Source: Bacteroidia bacterium (GTDB lineage: Bacteria; Bacteroidota; Bacteroidia; Chitinophagales; Saprospiraceae). From it: DNA of 64,000 nt. The translations under genes were made by a program, and so were the position numbers. Shown piece after piece: positions 8,099-16,470 of the stretch. A model generated the notes under the pieces. That model saw only the letters and a program-made list of their open reading frames with translations, searched no databases and had not been told where the DNA came from. Where the stretch lies: positions 1 to 64,000 of the forward strand of contig JAUHXV010000012.1 of assembly GCA_030426765.1 (NCBI GenBank), read 5' to 3'. Within the stretch, counting starts at the first letter, position 1. Every line of letters starts with the position of its first letter.

Positions 8099-10480
8099 CT
8101 ATAAGATTCCAATCGTTACGCCATCTCCACCCTCTTTTCGATCCGGATGGCTGACTTCCTGAAACGGATAATTTTTCATCCTTCGGGCGACCAACTGCCG
8201 TAAGGCGCCGGTGCCTTTTCCATGAATAATTCTGATCATGGTCTGGCTACTCATAAAGGCCGCATCGATAAACCGGTCGACAAACTGAGAAGCTTCCTCA
8301 GGCACCATACCTCTGATATCAAGTTCGTTTTCGAACTTGGAATAATCAGACACATCTTTTGTCAGGCTTTTCCGCGTGGTCACTTTGACCGGAGCAGCTG
8401 TCGGAATGAGTTCGCTCAAGGGCATGGTCATTTGCAATTCGCCCACCAGCACGACCGCATGCTTCTTGTTGACCCTTTCGACAATGCCATATTGCTGGGT
8501 GGACTTTAACTTTACATGCCCGCCTTCCGTGATCGCTTCTTCCACAACATCGCCGGAAGAAATCTCATCCACCATTTCCTCGATTTCCTCACGTACTTCA
8601 GTGTGTTGTTTTTTTAATTGCTGGACCTGCGCTTTTGCTTTCTCTGTGTCTTTTTCCTTTTTAAGCTCCTTGAGCAGTTTGTTCATATCCCGGCTGTACT
8701 GCGAGATTTCATTTAAGGCCGCCTTTTTCTGATCGATCTTAAATTTCTTTCGTTTAATTTCAAGATCAAGGCGCAACTGATCATAATTTCCGATCAGCGC
8801 GTCCAACTCTTTTTGCTTCTGTTGCAGCTTACTGATTTCAGTGGATAGCTTCAGCGTCTTATCATCCAGATCGTGAATCAGGTCTTCCATTTCCACCGTC
8901 TGACTTCCGGCTTTTTTTCGTGCATAGGTGATAACTTCTGCCGGCAGCCCCGTTCTTTCCGCGATTTCGAACGCAAACGAACTTCCCGGTTTGCCGATCT
9001 TAAGGGTATAAGTGGGCAGTATCTTCTCTTTATCAAACAACATCGCTCCGTTGACCACCCCTTTGGTATGATGTGCATACATCTTAATGTTGGGATAATG
9101 GGTGGTGATGACCCCAAAAGATTTTCGTTTGACAAAGACATCCAGGATCCCTTCGGCAATCGACCCTCCGATTTTGGGATCTGTACCCGATCCAAACTCA
9201 TCCACCAGGATCAGCGTGGATTCGTCGGCAGCTTTGAGCGTGTCCTTCATATTCATCAACCGGGAACTGTAGGTCGAGAGATCTTCTTCGATCGATTGCT
9301 GATCGCCTATATCTACACAAATCTTGCGCACGACACCAATCACCGTGCTTTCATCGACGGGCAACAACATTCCACACTGAGCCATCACCTGCAGCAGGCC
9401 CGTGGCTTTCATCAGAATGGATTTTCCTCCCGCGTTAGGGCCACTGAGAACAAGCAACCGATTAGGTGGATGCAGCACCAGATCAAAAGGGACGACTGAC
9501 TTTTTGCGCTCTTTATTTTTCAGATACAGCAAAGGATGTCGGGCATGCACAAGATGAAGAATGGCATTCTCCTGCAACTTCGGACGCGTCCCGCGATAGC
9601 TCACCCCAAGCATCGCCAGGCTCTGTATGAGATCCCAATGATGAATGAGCTGATGCACATCATCAATCTGATCTTTATGCGGTTTCAGAAAAGCACACAA
9701 CGCCTTGAGCAAGCGATACACTTCCTTTTTAAAATCCGCCTCAAACTCAATGATATTATTATTAATCTCCACAATGCGCTCCGGCTCGATAAAAGCAGTT
9801 CGCCCGGTGGTGGACTCATCATGGATAATTCCTTTAATCTTGCGTTTAAACTCCGCATGTACGCATAGCACTCTTCTGCCGGATCGAATGGACTCAACTG
9901 TATCGGTCAGATACCCTTCGCTTTTATAGTTTGAAATCAGTCTGACAAACTCACGATTCAACCTCGCTTCTTCGGCTTCTTTAGCTCTCGAGATGGCAAG
10001 CAGTTCAGGAGAAGCATCCGGTCTCACGTCTCCGTTGACGTCTAGGATAGCCCGAATCGCTTTAATGAGTGCGGATGGATCGGCAGCTCGTTCTGTCCAC
10101 CGCGCCACAACAGGATACGTTCTTCGATGATCCGGTTTGGAAAAAAACAAATGAATCTCTTCCACCTGTTCCATCTGCCTCGCCATTTCATGGAGATCCT
10201 CCTGCGGCATGACATACCCATCCACGAGCAGGTGCTCCAATGATTCATTGAAGCTCTCATATTCCGTTAAAGAAGGCCTGTTGGTCAGCGAAGAAATGTC
10301 CGCGTATTCAAACACCTGATCCATGCGTTCCTGAATATCCTCAAGACTAGCTATCGGGTGCAACGCAAGGCACATTTCTTTTCCGGCAGGTCCGCGGGCA
10401 TAGCCGGAAAGGAGCTCGCGAACCTTATGAAACTCTATCTGCTCCTCTGCAGCGCTGGATATTTCAACTTGTGGCAACAT
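8099..10480 (-). CDS. mutS2: Endonuclease MutS2
   Basis: A 793-residue MutS2 protein. The family does not take part in classical mismatch repair; it is linked to suppression of recombination and to rescue of collided ribosomes. The core and clamp domain run to about residue 330. Walker A is GPNAGGKS at 347-354, and Walker B is within LILVDEFGSGTDP near 431-442. A coiled-coil linker (about 530-630) and a KOW-like region precede the C-terminal Smr nuclease domain at about 710-793, which includes LDIRGMV (usually LDLRG) and IHGKGTGALR. Full length, no defect seen. Confidence 0.95.
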   Translation of the reverse strand: MLPQVEISSAAEEQIEFHKVRELLSGYARGPAGKEMCLALHPIASLEDIQERMDQVFEYADISSLTNRPSLTEYESFNESLEHLLVDGYVMPQEDLHEMARQMEQVEEIHLFFSKPDHRRTYPVVARWTERAADPSALIKAIRAILDVNGDVRPDASPELLAISRAKEAEEARLNREFVRLISNYKSEGYLTDTVESIRSGRRVLCVHAEFKRKIKGIIHDESTTGRTAFIEPERIVEINNNIIEFEADFKKEVYRLLKALCAFLKPHKDQIDDVHQLIHHWDLIQSLAMLGVSYRGTRPKLQENAILHLVHARHPLLYLKNKERKKSVVPFDLVLHPPNRLLVLSGPNAGGKSILMKATGLLQVMAQCGMLLPVDESTVIGVVRKICVDIGDQQSIEEDLSTYSSRLMNMKDTLKAADESTLILVDEFGSGTDPKIGGSIAEGILDVFVKRKSFGVITTHYPNIKMYAHHTKGVVNGAMLFDKEKILPTYTLKIGKPGSSFAFEIAERTGLPAEVITYARKKAGSQTVEMEDLIHDLDDKTLKLSTEISKLQQKQKELDALIGNYDQLRLDLEIKRKKFKIDQKKAALNEISQYSRDMNKLLKELKKEKDTEKAKAQVQQLKKQHTEVREEIEEMVDEISSGDVVEEAITEGGHVKLKSTQQYGIVERVNKKHAVVLVGELQMTMPLSELIPTAAPVKVTTRKSLTKDVSDYSKFENELDIRGMVPEEASQFVDRFIDAAFMSSQTMIRIIHGKGTGALRQLVARRMKNYPFQEVSHPDRKEGGDGVTIGIL

Positions 10481-10636
10481 GGAAAGGCAAAATTAGAATA
10501 ATGTTTTTACTCTGTGATGTACCCAACGAGGGGCTGTGTGCTTTCATAATTGGCTCGTCCGCAGTTTTTCATCGAATCGCTACTTTACGCCCAGCTTAAA
10601 ATCTGCTATCTTTCCCATCTCGAAAACACAATTCGA

Positions 10637-11713
10637 ATGGCATCAAACAGTCTGGGTCAAATCTTCAGGATCACCACGGCCGGTGAATCACACGGGCCTT
10701 CCATGGGCGTTATCATAGATGGCTGCCCTCCCGGTATTCAGGTAGAAACTGCCTTCATACAGCAGGAACTCAACCGCCGTCGACCCGGACAATCCGATAT
10801 CACTACACAACGAAACGAACCGGATAATTGTTCGATTGTATCCGGTGTATATGAGGGCAAGACGACCGGTGCCCCGATTTTGATTCTGATTCAAAACAAG
10901 GATCAGCAGTCTTCCGATTACGATCATATTGAAACATCATTCAGACCCTCACATGCGGATTACACCTATTTTAAAAAATACGGCGTCCGGGATCATCGAG
11001 GCGGAGGTCGATCTTCCGCCCGAGAGACGGCCAACTGGGTTGCCGCAGGGGCGGTTGCCAAACTAGTTTTAAAAACACAAGGCATACAGATCCATGCCGG
11101 AGTCACAGGTGTCGGAGCGCTCACCACCTCCATCGATCCCATAGATCTGGACTGGGCGCATACAGAACAGAATTCAGTGCGCTGTCCCGATCCCGAGATG
11201 GCCATACAAATGCAATCTCTGATTGAGGAAATTCGCGACAAAGGTGATACCGTCGGAGGCGTCATCACCTGCGTGATCAATGGATGTCCCGCCGGATTGG
11301 GCGAACCCGTTTTTCATAAAATGCATGCTGACCTCGCCAAAGCCATGTTAACCATCAACGCCAGTAAAGGATTTGAATACGGATCCGGATTTAAGGCTGC
11401 GTCTATGCGCGGCAGCGAGCATAATGATGTCTGGGAAAAAACAGACAGTGGAGAAAAAACCAGGACAAATTACTCCGGAGGCATCCAGGGCGGCATCACA
11501 AACGGGATGCCCATCTACTTTCGTGTCGCCTTCAAACCGGTGTCGACCCTTATGACCGATCAAACAAGTATCGATGCGGAGGGAAATGAAATCACAATTG
11601 CAGGGAAAGGGCGACATGATCCTTGTGTCGTGCCGAGGGCGGTGCCTATCGTGGAGGCATTGGCCGCCATAGTGCTGGCGGATCATGTGTTGATGGGACG
11701 GGTGTGGGGGTAA
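10637..11713 (+). CDS. aroC: Chorismate synthase
   Basis: A 358-residue enzyme that converts 5-enolpyruvylshikimate-3-phosphate to chorismate with reduced FMN, the last common step of aromatic amino acid synthesis. Signature 1 AGESHGPSMG is at residues 15-24, signature 2 GGGRSSARETANW near 122, and the C-terminal GKGRHDPCVVPRAVP is present. The ATG at 10637 gives the standard MASNSLGQIFRITT start; an earlier in-frame start at 10550 would add 29 atypical residues. The accessory island begins directly after the stop codon. Confidence 0.96.
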   Translation: MASNSLGQIFRITTAGESHGPSMGVIIDGCPPGIQVETAFIQQELNRRRPGQSDITTQRNEPDNCSIVSGVYEGKTTGAPILILIQNKDQQSSDYDHIETSFRPSHADYTYFKKYGVRDHRGGGRSSARETANWVAAGAVAKLVLKTQGIQIHAGVTGVGALTTSIDPIDLDWAHTEQNSVRCPDPEMAIQMQSLIEEIRDKGDTVGGVITCVINGCPAGLGEPVFHKMHADLAKAMLTINASKGFEYGSGFKAASMRGSEHNDVWEKTDSGEKTRTNYSGGIQGGITNGMPIYFRVAFKPVSTLMTDQTSIDAEGNEITIAGKGRHDPCVVPRAVPIVEALAAIVLADHVLMGRVWG

Positions 11714-11720
11714 GTGTTTT

Positions 11721-11736
11721 GTATAAGAATAGTAGC
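11721..11736 (+). repeat. 16-base direct repeat at the left edge of the accessory island
   Basis: The 16 bases GTATAAGAATAGTAGC are identical to 12458-12473, which form one arm of an attC-like palindrome. Here the arm stands alone eight bases after the aroC stop, so it looks like a truncated copy marking the island boundary. Confidence 0.6.
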
Positions 11737-11762
11737 CGATTATGTAGCTACAACTTTCAATT

Positions 11763-11978
11763 TCAGACAAAATTTATGTAGGTTACACACTTCAATTTTC
11801 CTACTATCTCAGCTATCATTTTATAGCGTCGGAACATGTAAGGGTCATAGTGAAAGTCGGGCATGTATCCACTTTTCTTGCCCTTTTCCCAACGAGTGGC
11901 AAAGACATCCTCCCTGCCTTTGAAGAGGTGTTTGAACAAATTCAGTTTTTCATGTTCTGAATATTGGTTCATCTGCAT
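11763..11978 (-). pseudogene. N-terminal remnant of a TOTE-type primase/helicase
   Basis: A 71-residue frame containing FKHLFKGREDVFATRWE and then KKSGYMPDFHYDPYMFRRYKM. From memory, this matches the start of the archaeo-eukaryotic primase domain in TOTE conflict-system proteins, which are normally near 1000 residues. After about residue 53 the family pattern is lost and the frame stops, so only a 5' stub remains. The rest of the gene is absent: aroC follows. It suggests a former conflict or mobile locus at this spot. Family assignment is moderately sure; lack of function is very likely. Confidence 0.55.
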
Positions 11979-12063
11979 TTTTATTCATTTTGCCGCAACT
12001 GTAATCTCTTTTAATGTGTTTGACCCAATTATGACCCATTAGGTCCAATTTTTTCCGTCATCA

Positions 12064-12115
12064 TAGTGCAATTGTGGTGCAACTAATGTGCAATTTGTGC
12101 AATTAATGTGCAATT
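12064..12115. repeat. Five phased GTGCAA repeats
   Basis: GTGCAA occurs at 12066, 12077, 12088, 12097 and 12108, i.e. at steps of 11, 11, 9 and 11 bases, each usually followed by T/C and T. The roughly one-helical-turn spacing is what a cooperative DNA-binding protein would use, but could also be simple tandem decay. The surrounding stretch 11979-12198 holds no supported gene. Confidence 0.55.
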
Positions 12116-12198
12116 CATTTTAGCACATAAAATGATCCTGCTCCTTTGACACCACTGGGTTTTAATATTTTCTCTTCGACCAAATTGCCAAGACTTCA

Positions 12199-12396
12199 CT
12201 ACCAATCCTTTTCTTGCGTAAGGCCGGATTTATACTCTTCCTTCGCCTCCTTTGCAAGGAAACTAAGACTGGCTTGAGTGGATTCCAGCGTCTTTTCCCA
12301 ATCAAGCTCCTCAAGAATAAGCCGGGCAATTTCATTCTGCTTTTCAGCGGAAAGTTCTTCAATCTTATGCAGAGCCTTTTTAATTTGACTAGTCAT
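12199..12396 (-). CDS. Antitoxin-like small protein (addiction-module type)
   Basis: A 65-residue, highly charged helical protein. The pattern IEELSAEKQNEIARLILEEL followed by S.A.LSFLAKEAKEEYKSGLT matches small antitoxin-like proteins often encoded just upstream of ParE/RelE- or PIN-type toxins. No complete toxin gene follows on the same strand: only about 60 bases of open but unrecognisable frame are left before stops, so the partner is missing or was never present. It lies between two attC-like arms. Role inferred from pattern only. Confidence 0.5.
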   Translation of the reverse strand: MTSQIKKALHKIEELSAEKQNEIARLILEELDWEKTLESTQASLSFLAKEAKEEYKSGLTQEKDW

Positions 12397-12445
12397 ACGA
12401 TAAAGTTAAGGGAAAATTGGAATAGTTAGAAAAGATGGTAATGGT

Positions 12446-12578
12446 GCTAACGGTCTCGTATAAGAATAGTAGCGGAATATCTATTCCAAACCTTTCGGAT
12501 AAGTACTGACCTTTGTTTAATATTTATACATTCGTTTTATAAAATAAACCGCTATTATATTCATACAATGTTGTTTGC
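12446..12578 (-). other. attC-like imperfect palindrome E2
   Basis: An imperfect inverted repeat of about 130 bases between two genes. Arm GTATAAGAATAGTAGCGG (12458-12475) pairs with CCGCTATTATATTCATAC (12549-12566). Outside the arms lie AAC at 12449-12451 and GTT at 12570-12572, the invariant triplets at the ends of integron attC sites. It starts just after the stop of the gene at 12587-13018, as expected for the recombination site of a cassette on the minus strand. The full consensus GTTRRRY is not met, so this is a resemblance, not proof. Confidence 0.4.
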
Positions 12579-12586
12579 AGTTTTTA

Positions 12587-13018
12587 TTATAAAAATTGTT
12601 CTATGTTTTCTTTATTCAAATTGTCAAATCGAAACTCTTTAATCAATTCAATAGTCTTATCAACTGTCTCCTTTGTCAGATAAAGCGATATAACTAATTC
12701 AGGAATTTGTAGATTTTCTGACTTGTACAATTTGTCAATCCAAGCATCTATAAGTTTAATGTTATTGTAATTTGATAAATCCTCAGGGTTTTCTTGAATT
12801 ATTCTAAACGCTTTGTCATTTTCTATATATGAAAAGATAGGATTTCCATCATAGAAGTTCTTGCCATTACTTTTCTTGTTTGTAACATACTGATTTTCCA
12901 ATGAAAATTTTAGGTCCAATTTATTCAATAGTTTCCTTTTCCAATAGCCACTGTTCAAATTGTAGATATTCTTCTCTTTCAAGAATGAATTGTATAGTAT
13001 TTTATTTTCGTCAGCCAT
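12587..13018 (-). CDS. Hypothetical protein, possible immunity protein
   Basis: A 143-residue, Lys/Asn/Glu-rich soluble protein with no family I recognise. It begins one base after the stop of the 104-residue toxin-like gene and is the last of three genes on the minus strand, the usual place for an immunity partner. The ATG at 13018 (MADENKIL) is chosen over one at 13039 because it avoids overlap. The gene is strikingly AT-rich (a line I counted was near 23% G+C), unlike aroC or nucA on either side, which suggests transfer. Confidence 0.6.
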   Translation of the reverse strand: MADENKILYNSFLKEKNIYNLNSGYWKRKLLNKLDLKFSLENQYVTNKKSNGKNFYDGNPIFSYIENDKAFRIIQENPEDLSNYNNIKLIDAWIDKLYKSENLQIPELVISLYLTKETVDKTIELIKEFRFDNLNKENIEQFL

Positions 13019-13019
13019 C

Positions 13020-13334
13020 TTAATTCGGATTATTGTCAATAAATGCCCTTCCTGCTCTGATTTCTAAATCTACCCTTATTCTTCTATTATGAGGGTTGTG
13101 ATGAAAGCTTTTAATTAGTTGAGCGTAATGTCCTTGAGAAGGTGCTTGCTGTATAACATTTTCTAATTTATTGAATGCATTCAATCTTTCAGCCAATTCT
13201 TGATTCGAAAGTTTTCCTTTTAAATCATTAGACTTTGCTAAACCATCCTGTTTGGTTATTTCTTCATTAGTTGCCCAAGATTCTGATTCTTCTAAAGTAT
13301 CATCTTGAGCTTGTATTCGACCTCTATTATTCAT
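13020..13334 (-). CDS. Short toxin-domain-like protein without a delivery domain
   Basis: A 104-residue protein starting MNNRGRIQAQDDTLEES and continuing through SWATNEEITKQDGLAK to a basic end with RRIRVDLEIRAGRAF. From memory, a GRIQAQ...ESxSW opening followed by a helical part and a terminal IRVDxExxxGxAF strand resembles C-terminal toxin modules of RHS-type polymorphic toxins. Here the module starts almost at the ATG, with no leader or RHS repeats, so it is either an orphan toxin tip or a cytoplasmic protein. It overlaps the 237-residue gene by eight bases and is followed one base later by a possible immunity gene. Confidence 0.5.
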   Translation of the reverse strand: MNNRGRIQAQDDTLEESESWATNEEITKQDGLAKSNDLKGKLSNQELAERLNAFNKLENVIQQAPSQGHYAQLIKSFHHNPHNRRIRVDLEIRAGRAFIDNNPN

Positions 13335-14040
13335 TTATTTTTCCATTTTCGAAAGCCCAATCAAATAGCTTATCATATGATTCTTGAGTATAGAATTTTA
13401 TATTTTTTAGCTTTCCATTCTCAACATTATAAACGAATTCTTTTTTCTTTGTTTTAATTCCCCAAAAATTCAAATAATCACTTTTCTTGAATTCGGTCAT
13501 ATTCTCGTCAACATTTAGTTTGACTCTATACTTACAAATATTGTAACTGTCTTTATGCTTGAAAATCGGAATATGTATTTCTTTAGCTCTTTTAAATGTC
13601 TTTTTATGTTCTGACGCAACTTTTATAAGTTCGGTAATAACCGATTCAAAACTCTCCTCAATTGCGTTTTCATAAACTTCGTAAAGTATTACTTTACAAT
13701 CTTTAAATTTTATAGAAAACTGTTCAACAGAAGGGTTCAGGTCTTTATTTTTTTCGAATAATTTTCTTATGGTTTTAAAGATTTCTTTAGCGTGATAACC
13801 TATATAAAACTTAACTCCATCTTCAATATAGCTTTTTGCAAGCTCAATGAGAGACAAATCTTCACTTATCTCTATAATCAAATCATAAAGACCGCCACCT
13901 AAGGCGTCAGTTCTTTTCTTGCTAACCGTTAGAAAATAATCTTTATCAATTTCATTAACGAATTCCTCGATTCCATCAAAGTCTTGACCTTCTGGAAATG
14001 TCCAATATTCGATTTTTATTGATTTATACATTGATTTCAT
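13327..14040 (-). CDS. Hypothetical protein upstream of toxin-like gene
   Basis: A 237-residue soluble protein rich in Lys, Glu and aromatic residues, with no signal peptide or membrane segment and no family I recognise. Its stop overlaps the start of the toxin-like gene by eight bases, so the two are probably translated together. The ATG at 14040 is used; a second at 14031 (MYKSIKIEYW) is equally possible. It is AT-rich like its neighbours and follows directly on attC-like element E3. It could be a second immunity protein or an unrelated cassette gene. Confidence 0.6.
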   Translation of the reverse strand: MKSMYKSIKIEYWTFPEGQDFDGIEEFVNEIDKDYFLTVSKKRTDALGGGLYDLIIEISEDLSLIELAKSYIEDGVKFYIGYHAKEIFKTIRKLFEKNKDLNPSVEQFSIKFKDCKVILYEVYENAIEESFESVITELIKVASEHKKTFKRAKEIHIPIFKHKDSYNICKYRVKLNVDENMTEFKKSDYLNFWGIKTKKKEFVYNVENGKLKNIKFYTQESYDKLFDWAFENGKINE

Positions 14041-14050
14041 TCAAATTGCA

Positions 14051-14180
14051 CACAACGTGTTTGGCTAAGAAACGTGCGGGTTTTGGAACACTTGCCTGTC
14101 AACAGAGTACCGAGCTATGTTACGTGTTTTAAGTATCAAACTACTACGTCTGCCCGCATGTATTCTTAGCCTATGTTAGC
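14051..14180 (-). other. attC-like imperfect palindrome E3
   Basis: Arm GGCTAAGAAACGTGCGGG (14063-14080) pairs with CCCGCATGTATTCTTAGCC (14153-14171), giving 9-bp and 5-bp stems with a small internal mismatch. The outer triplets are AAC at 14054-14056 and GTT at 14175-14177. The right end overlaps the stop codon of the DUF262 gene, and the left end abuts the start of the 237-residue gene, as in an integron cassette on the minus strand. Length about 130 bases, at the upper end for attC. No integrase gene is in the window. Confidence 0.45.
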
Positions 14181-16444
14181 TGCTGGGCGTTCTTTTTCAA
14201 TATTGATTCAAACCAGAGAATAGCTGCTTCTCCTTCCATCTTGGTCACATTATCGGCACTCCTGCTGTGTCTTATCGCATTTCTAAGGTTACTCAACTGA
14301 TTGAATTTTATAGACAGATTTTCTTTGCTTTGAAAGGTGTCCTCAAATTTTGACCAAATATTTTTGTTGCTTATAGTCTGAAAGTATTCTTGAAGATCAA
14401 AATATTCTAGCTTCCTTGAAAAGTCCTGAAAGTCTTGTTCAGACATTGATGGATTCTTTTTAAGTTCTCTTGTAATCCTGTCGTTTACCTTTTGTTGTAT
14501 ATGGGAAGGTATTAAAGTTTTGAATGTGTCGTCTTTTCCATTTCGAAGCTCTTTGGCGATTTGCTCACGGATTGAAAACTCAACTTTCTCAATTCTGTCA
14601 TTCAGTTCTTGAAGATTGACTGGCAAATCAACTTTTTCATTTATAATGATGTCCTCAACAGCCTGAATGATTGAGATTTTTCTCTCCTTAATGAACTCGT
14701 AATAGTCCTCTTTGGTGAACGGATCTCGGAGTAAGAATTCCACTGCTTTTCTTGAAACCAAATGAGATTCAAGCACCTTATAAACCTTTTCTTCACTATT
14801 GTTTTCTAGCATTCTTTTTAGGTAAACATTAGGAAGTTGTGAATGGATCACCTTTCTGTTCGTGTCAGCCGAAATAGCGGTACGGTTTAGAATTGAATTA
14901 ATGTCGTTTCCAATATGCTCTTTACCCCAAGAATGCGGAACAATATGATGGTCGTCCAATGATTCATATTCCGGCAGGTCAAAAGTTTCCCAATCTCTTG
15001 CTTCATTAAGAATGAACAAGTTGAAAATTGCTTTGTAAATGGCAGACCCTTTTTGATTTTCTCTTTGTAAATCAATACTCTTGTATGATGAGAGAAATTC
15101 AACTATTAAATCAGGTTCTTTGTCTTTATCATCAAACCACTTTTTCAAATCCATGAAGTCTTTGGCTGAAGTTGATTCTACCGAACTTGAATACCGATTT
15201 AAAAAGACAGAAGCCCAATACCATTGTCTGATTTTTCCATTAACATCTACCTTGTTCGATAAATTGGAATTTTCAACGTACTTTTTAATGGCAGAAAGGG
15301 CCGGAATTATTGAAGGGTATGGAACAAACTCAGGTTTGATAGCACCAAAGTCTCTTGGGTTCTTTAGAACCTTAATTGTTCGTTCAATGGCACTAACTGC
15401 CTCATGCCATTTATTGGTAAATTCCTGTTTGTTGTCAACGAGAACAATTTGCTCTTTAGAGCCATCCTCCTTTTTAATGGTCTTTACGGCTTCTGGCACT
15501 AAGTAATACAGATATTTAGCAGAACAATACGATTGCGAAAGAATTGACATAACCTGCAAAACATGTACTTTCATTTTCTTAGAGTCAGTAAAGTCAAGTT
15601 TTACAGAGGCCTTTTCCCATAGTTCTTTCAGCTTGATTTCTTTTGGCCTCAGAATGGCATTCAAAAGGTCGAAAATGTCTAACCGGATTCCCTTACTGTT
15701 AATGTGAGTAAAAATGTCGCAGACTTTGCCTACCTCAATATCGCTATCCAATTCAATGTAACTGATGTTATAGCTTTTGAGAAGATCATCCATTATATCT
15801 TTGAGTTCTTTGGCATTGTCAATATATGTCTGTACTTGATCTTTGGATGGCGGTCCCTCTTTCTCAGAGTATTCACTTTCGTAATTTTCGAGCTTGTTCT
15901 GCCAGAAGTCCCGATATTCTTTTATCCAGTCACCAATTTCCCAACTTCCTCCTTGCATTACTCCTAATGGAAAAATATGGGATTCAAACTGCATGTACCG
16001 ATTCTCAATTAGTCTGCTATAGTATTTTGTCTTGTTATAATAAAAGAAGGCTTCTTCATAATTTTCTTCCAGTAGTTCATTGATATTGAGGAAAAACAAA
16101 TAAGGGCTTTTCCTGTATGGGAACTTCTTCTCTGGCTGAAAGAAGGCATAATGAATTGCAGTTAAACGTTGTTGTCCATCAAGAACGATATAGTCAGGAT
16201 TGTTTTTGCCAGTAAAGCCGTAGATAGGCTTACAACTCAAGACGTCAAAGTTTTGTTTGTTCCCTTCCCATAACAATAAAGTCCCAATATAATAGTCCAT
16301 GAAAATTGACTTTATCAAATCTCTCACGTCCCAAGGGCCCCATTCAAAGTCTCGCTGAAAGTCTGGAATTACAAATTTTCCTTTTCTGATTTCGTCAATC
16401 AGTTTATCAAGATGGATTTTTTCTGGTTTCTGAACATTTTTCAT
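14171..16444 (-). CDS. GmrSD-type DUF262/HNH restriction-like protein with HEPN-like tail
   Basis: A 757-residue, probably cytoplasmic protein. The DUF262 (ParB-like, NTPase-associated) part starts with VIPDFQRDFEW at 26-36 and has the motif LDGQQRLTAI at 88-97. The DUF1524 HNH nuclease part has DDHHIVPHSWG near 497 and ILNRTAISADTNRK beyond it. GmrSD proteins are type IV restriction enzymes that cut modified phage DNA, and relatives are common in defence islands. The last about 150 residues are extra and end with R721-NAIR-H726, a match to the Rx4H active-site motif of HEPN RNases. The gene lies in the AT-rich island, alone between attC-like sites. DUF262/HNH is sure; the HEPN assignment is inference. 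Confidence 0.85.
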   Translation of the reverse strand: MKNVQKPEKIHLDKLIDEIRKGKFVIPDFQRDFEWGPWDVRDLIKSIFMDYYIGTLLLWEGNKQNFDVLSCKPIYGFTGKNNPDYIVLDGQQRLTAIHYAFFQPEKKFPYRKSPYLFFLNINELLEENYEEAFFYYNKTKYYSRLIENRYMQFESHIFPLGVMQGGSWEIGDWIKEYRDFWQNKLENYESEYSEKEGPPSKDQVQTYIDNAKELKDIMDDLLKSYNISYIELDSDIEVGKVCDIFTHINSKGIRLDIFDLLNAILRPKEIKLKELWEKASVKLDFTDSKKMKVHVLQVMSILSQSYCSAKYLYYLVPEAVKTIKKEDGSKEQIVLVDNKQEFTNKWHEAVSAIERTIKVLKNPRDFGAIKPEFVPYPSIIPALSAIKKYVENSNLSNKVDVNGKIRQWYWASVFLNRYSSSVESTSAKDFMDLKKWFDDKDKEPDLIVEFLSSYKSIDLQRENQKGSAIYKAIFNLFILNEARDWETFDLPEYESLDDHHIVPHSWGKEHIGNDINSILNRTAISADTNRKVIHSQLPNVYLKRMLENNSEEKVYKVLESHLVSRKAVEFLLRDPFTKEDYYEFIKERKISIIQAVEDIIINEKVDLPVNLQELNDRIEKVEFSIREQIAKELRNGKDDTFKTLIPSHIQQKVNDRITRELKKNPSMSEQDFQDFSRKLEYFDLQEYFQTISNKNIWSKFEDTFQSKENLSIKFNQLSNLRNAIRHSRSADNVTKMEGEAAILWFESILKKNAQQLT

Positions 16445-16470
16445 TTGTCAGTCTTTTTTTTCGCCTTGCA

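Noticed and set aside
8376-9499. Long plus-strand frames across mutS2
   Set aside because: They are antisense shadows of a full-length, motif-complete MutS2 gene and encode no recognisable protein.
12117-12198. Short minus-strand open stretch reading KPSGVKGAGSFYVLK after the antitoxin gene
   Set aside because: It looks a little like the end of a winged-helix or Fic-type protein, but it has no start and is too short to claim as a gene remnant.
12162-12362. Second minus-strand frame (66 codons) overlapping the antitoxin-like gene
   Set aside because: It is very Arg/Lys-rich in a manner typical for the shifted frame of an acidic helical protein; the other frame has the antitoxin-like pattern.
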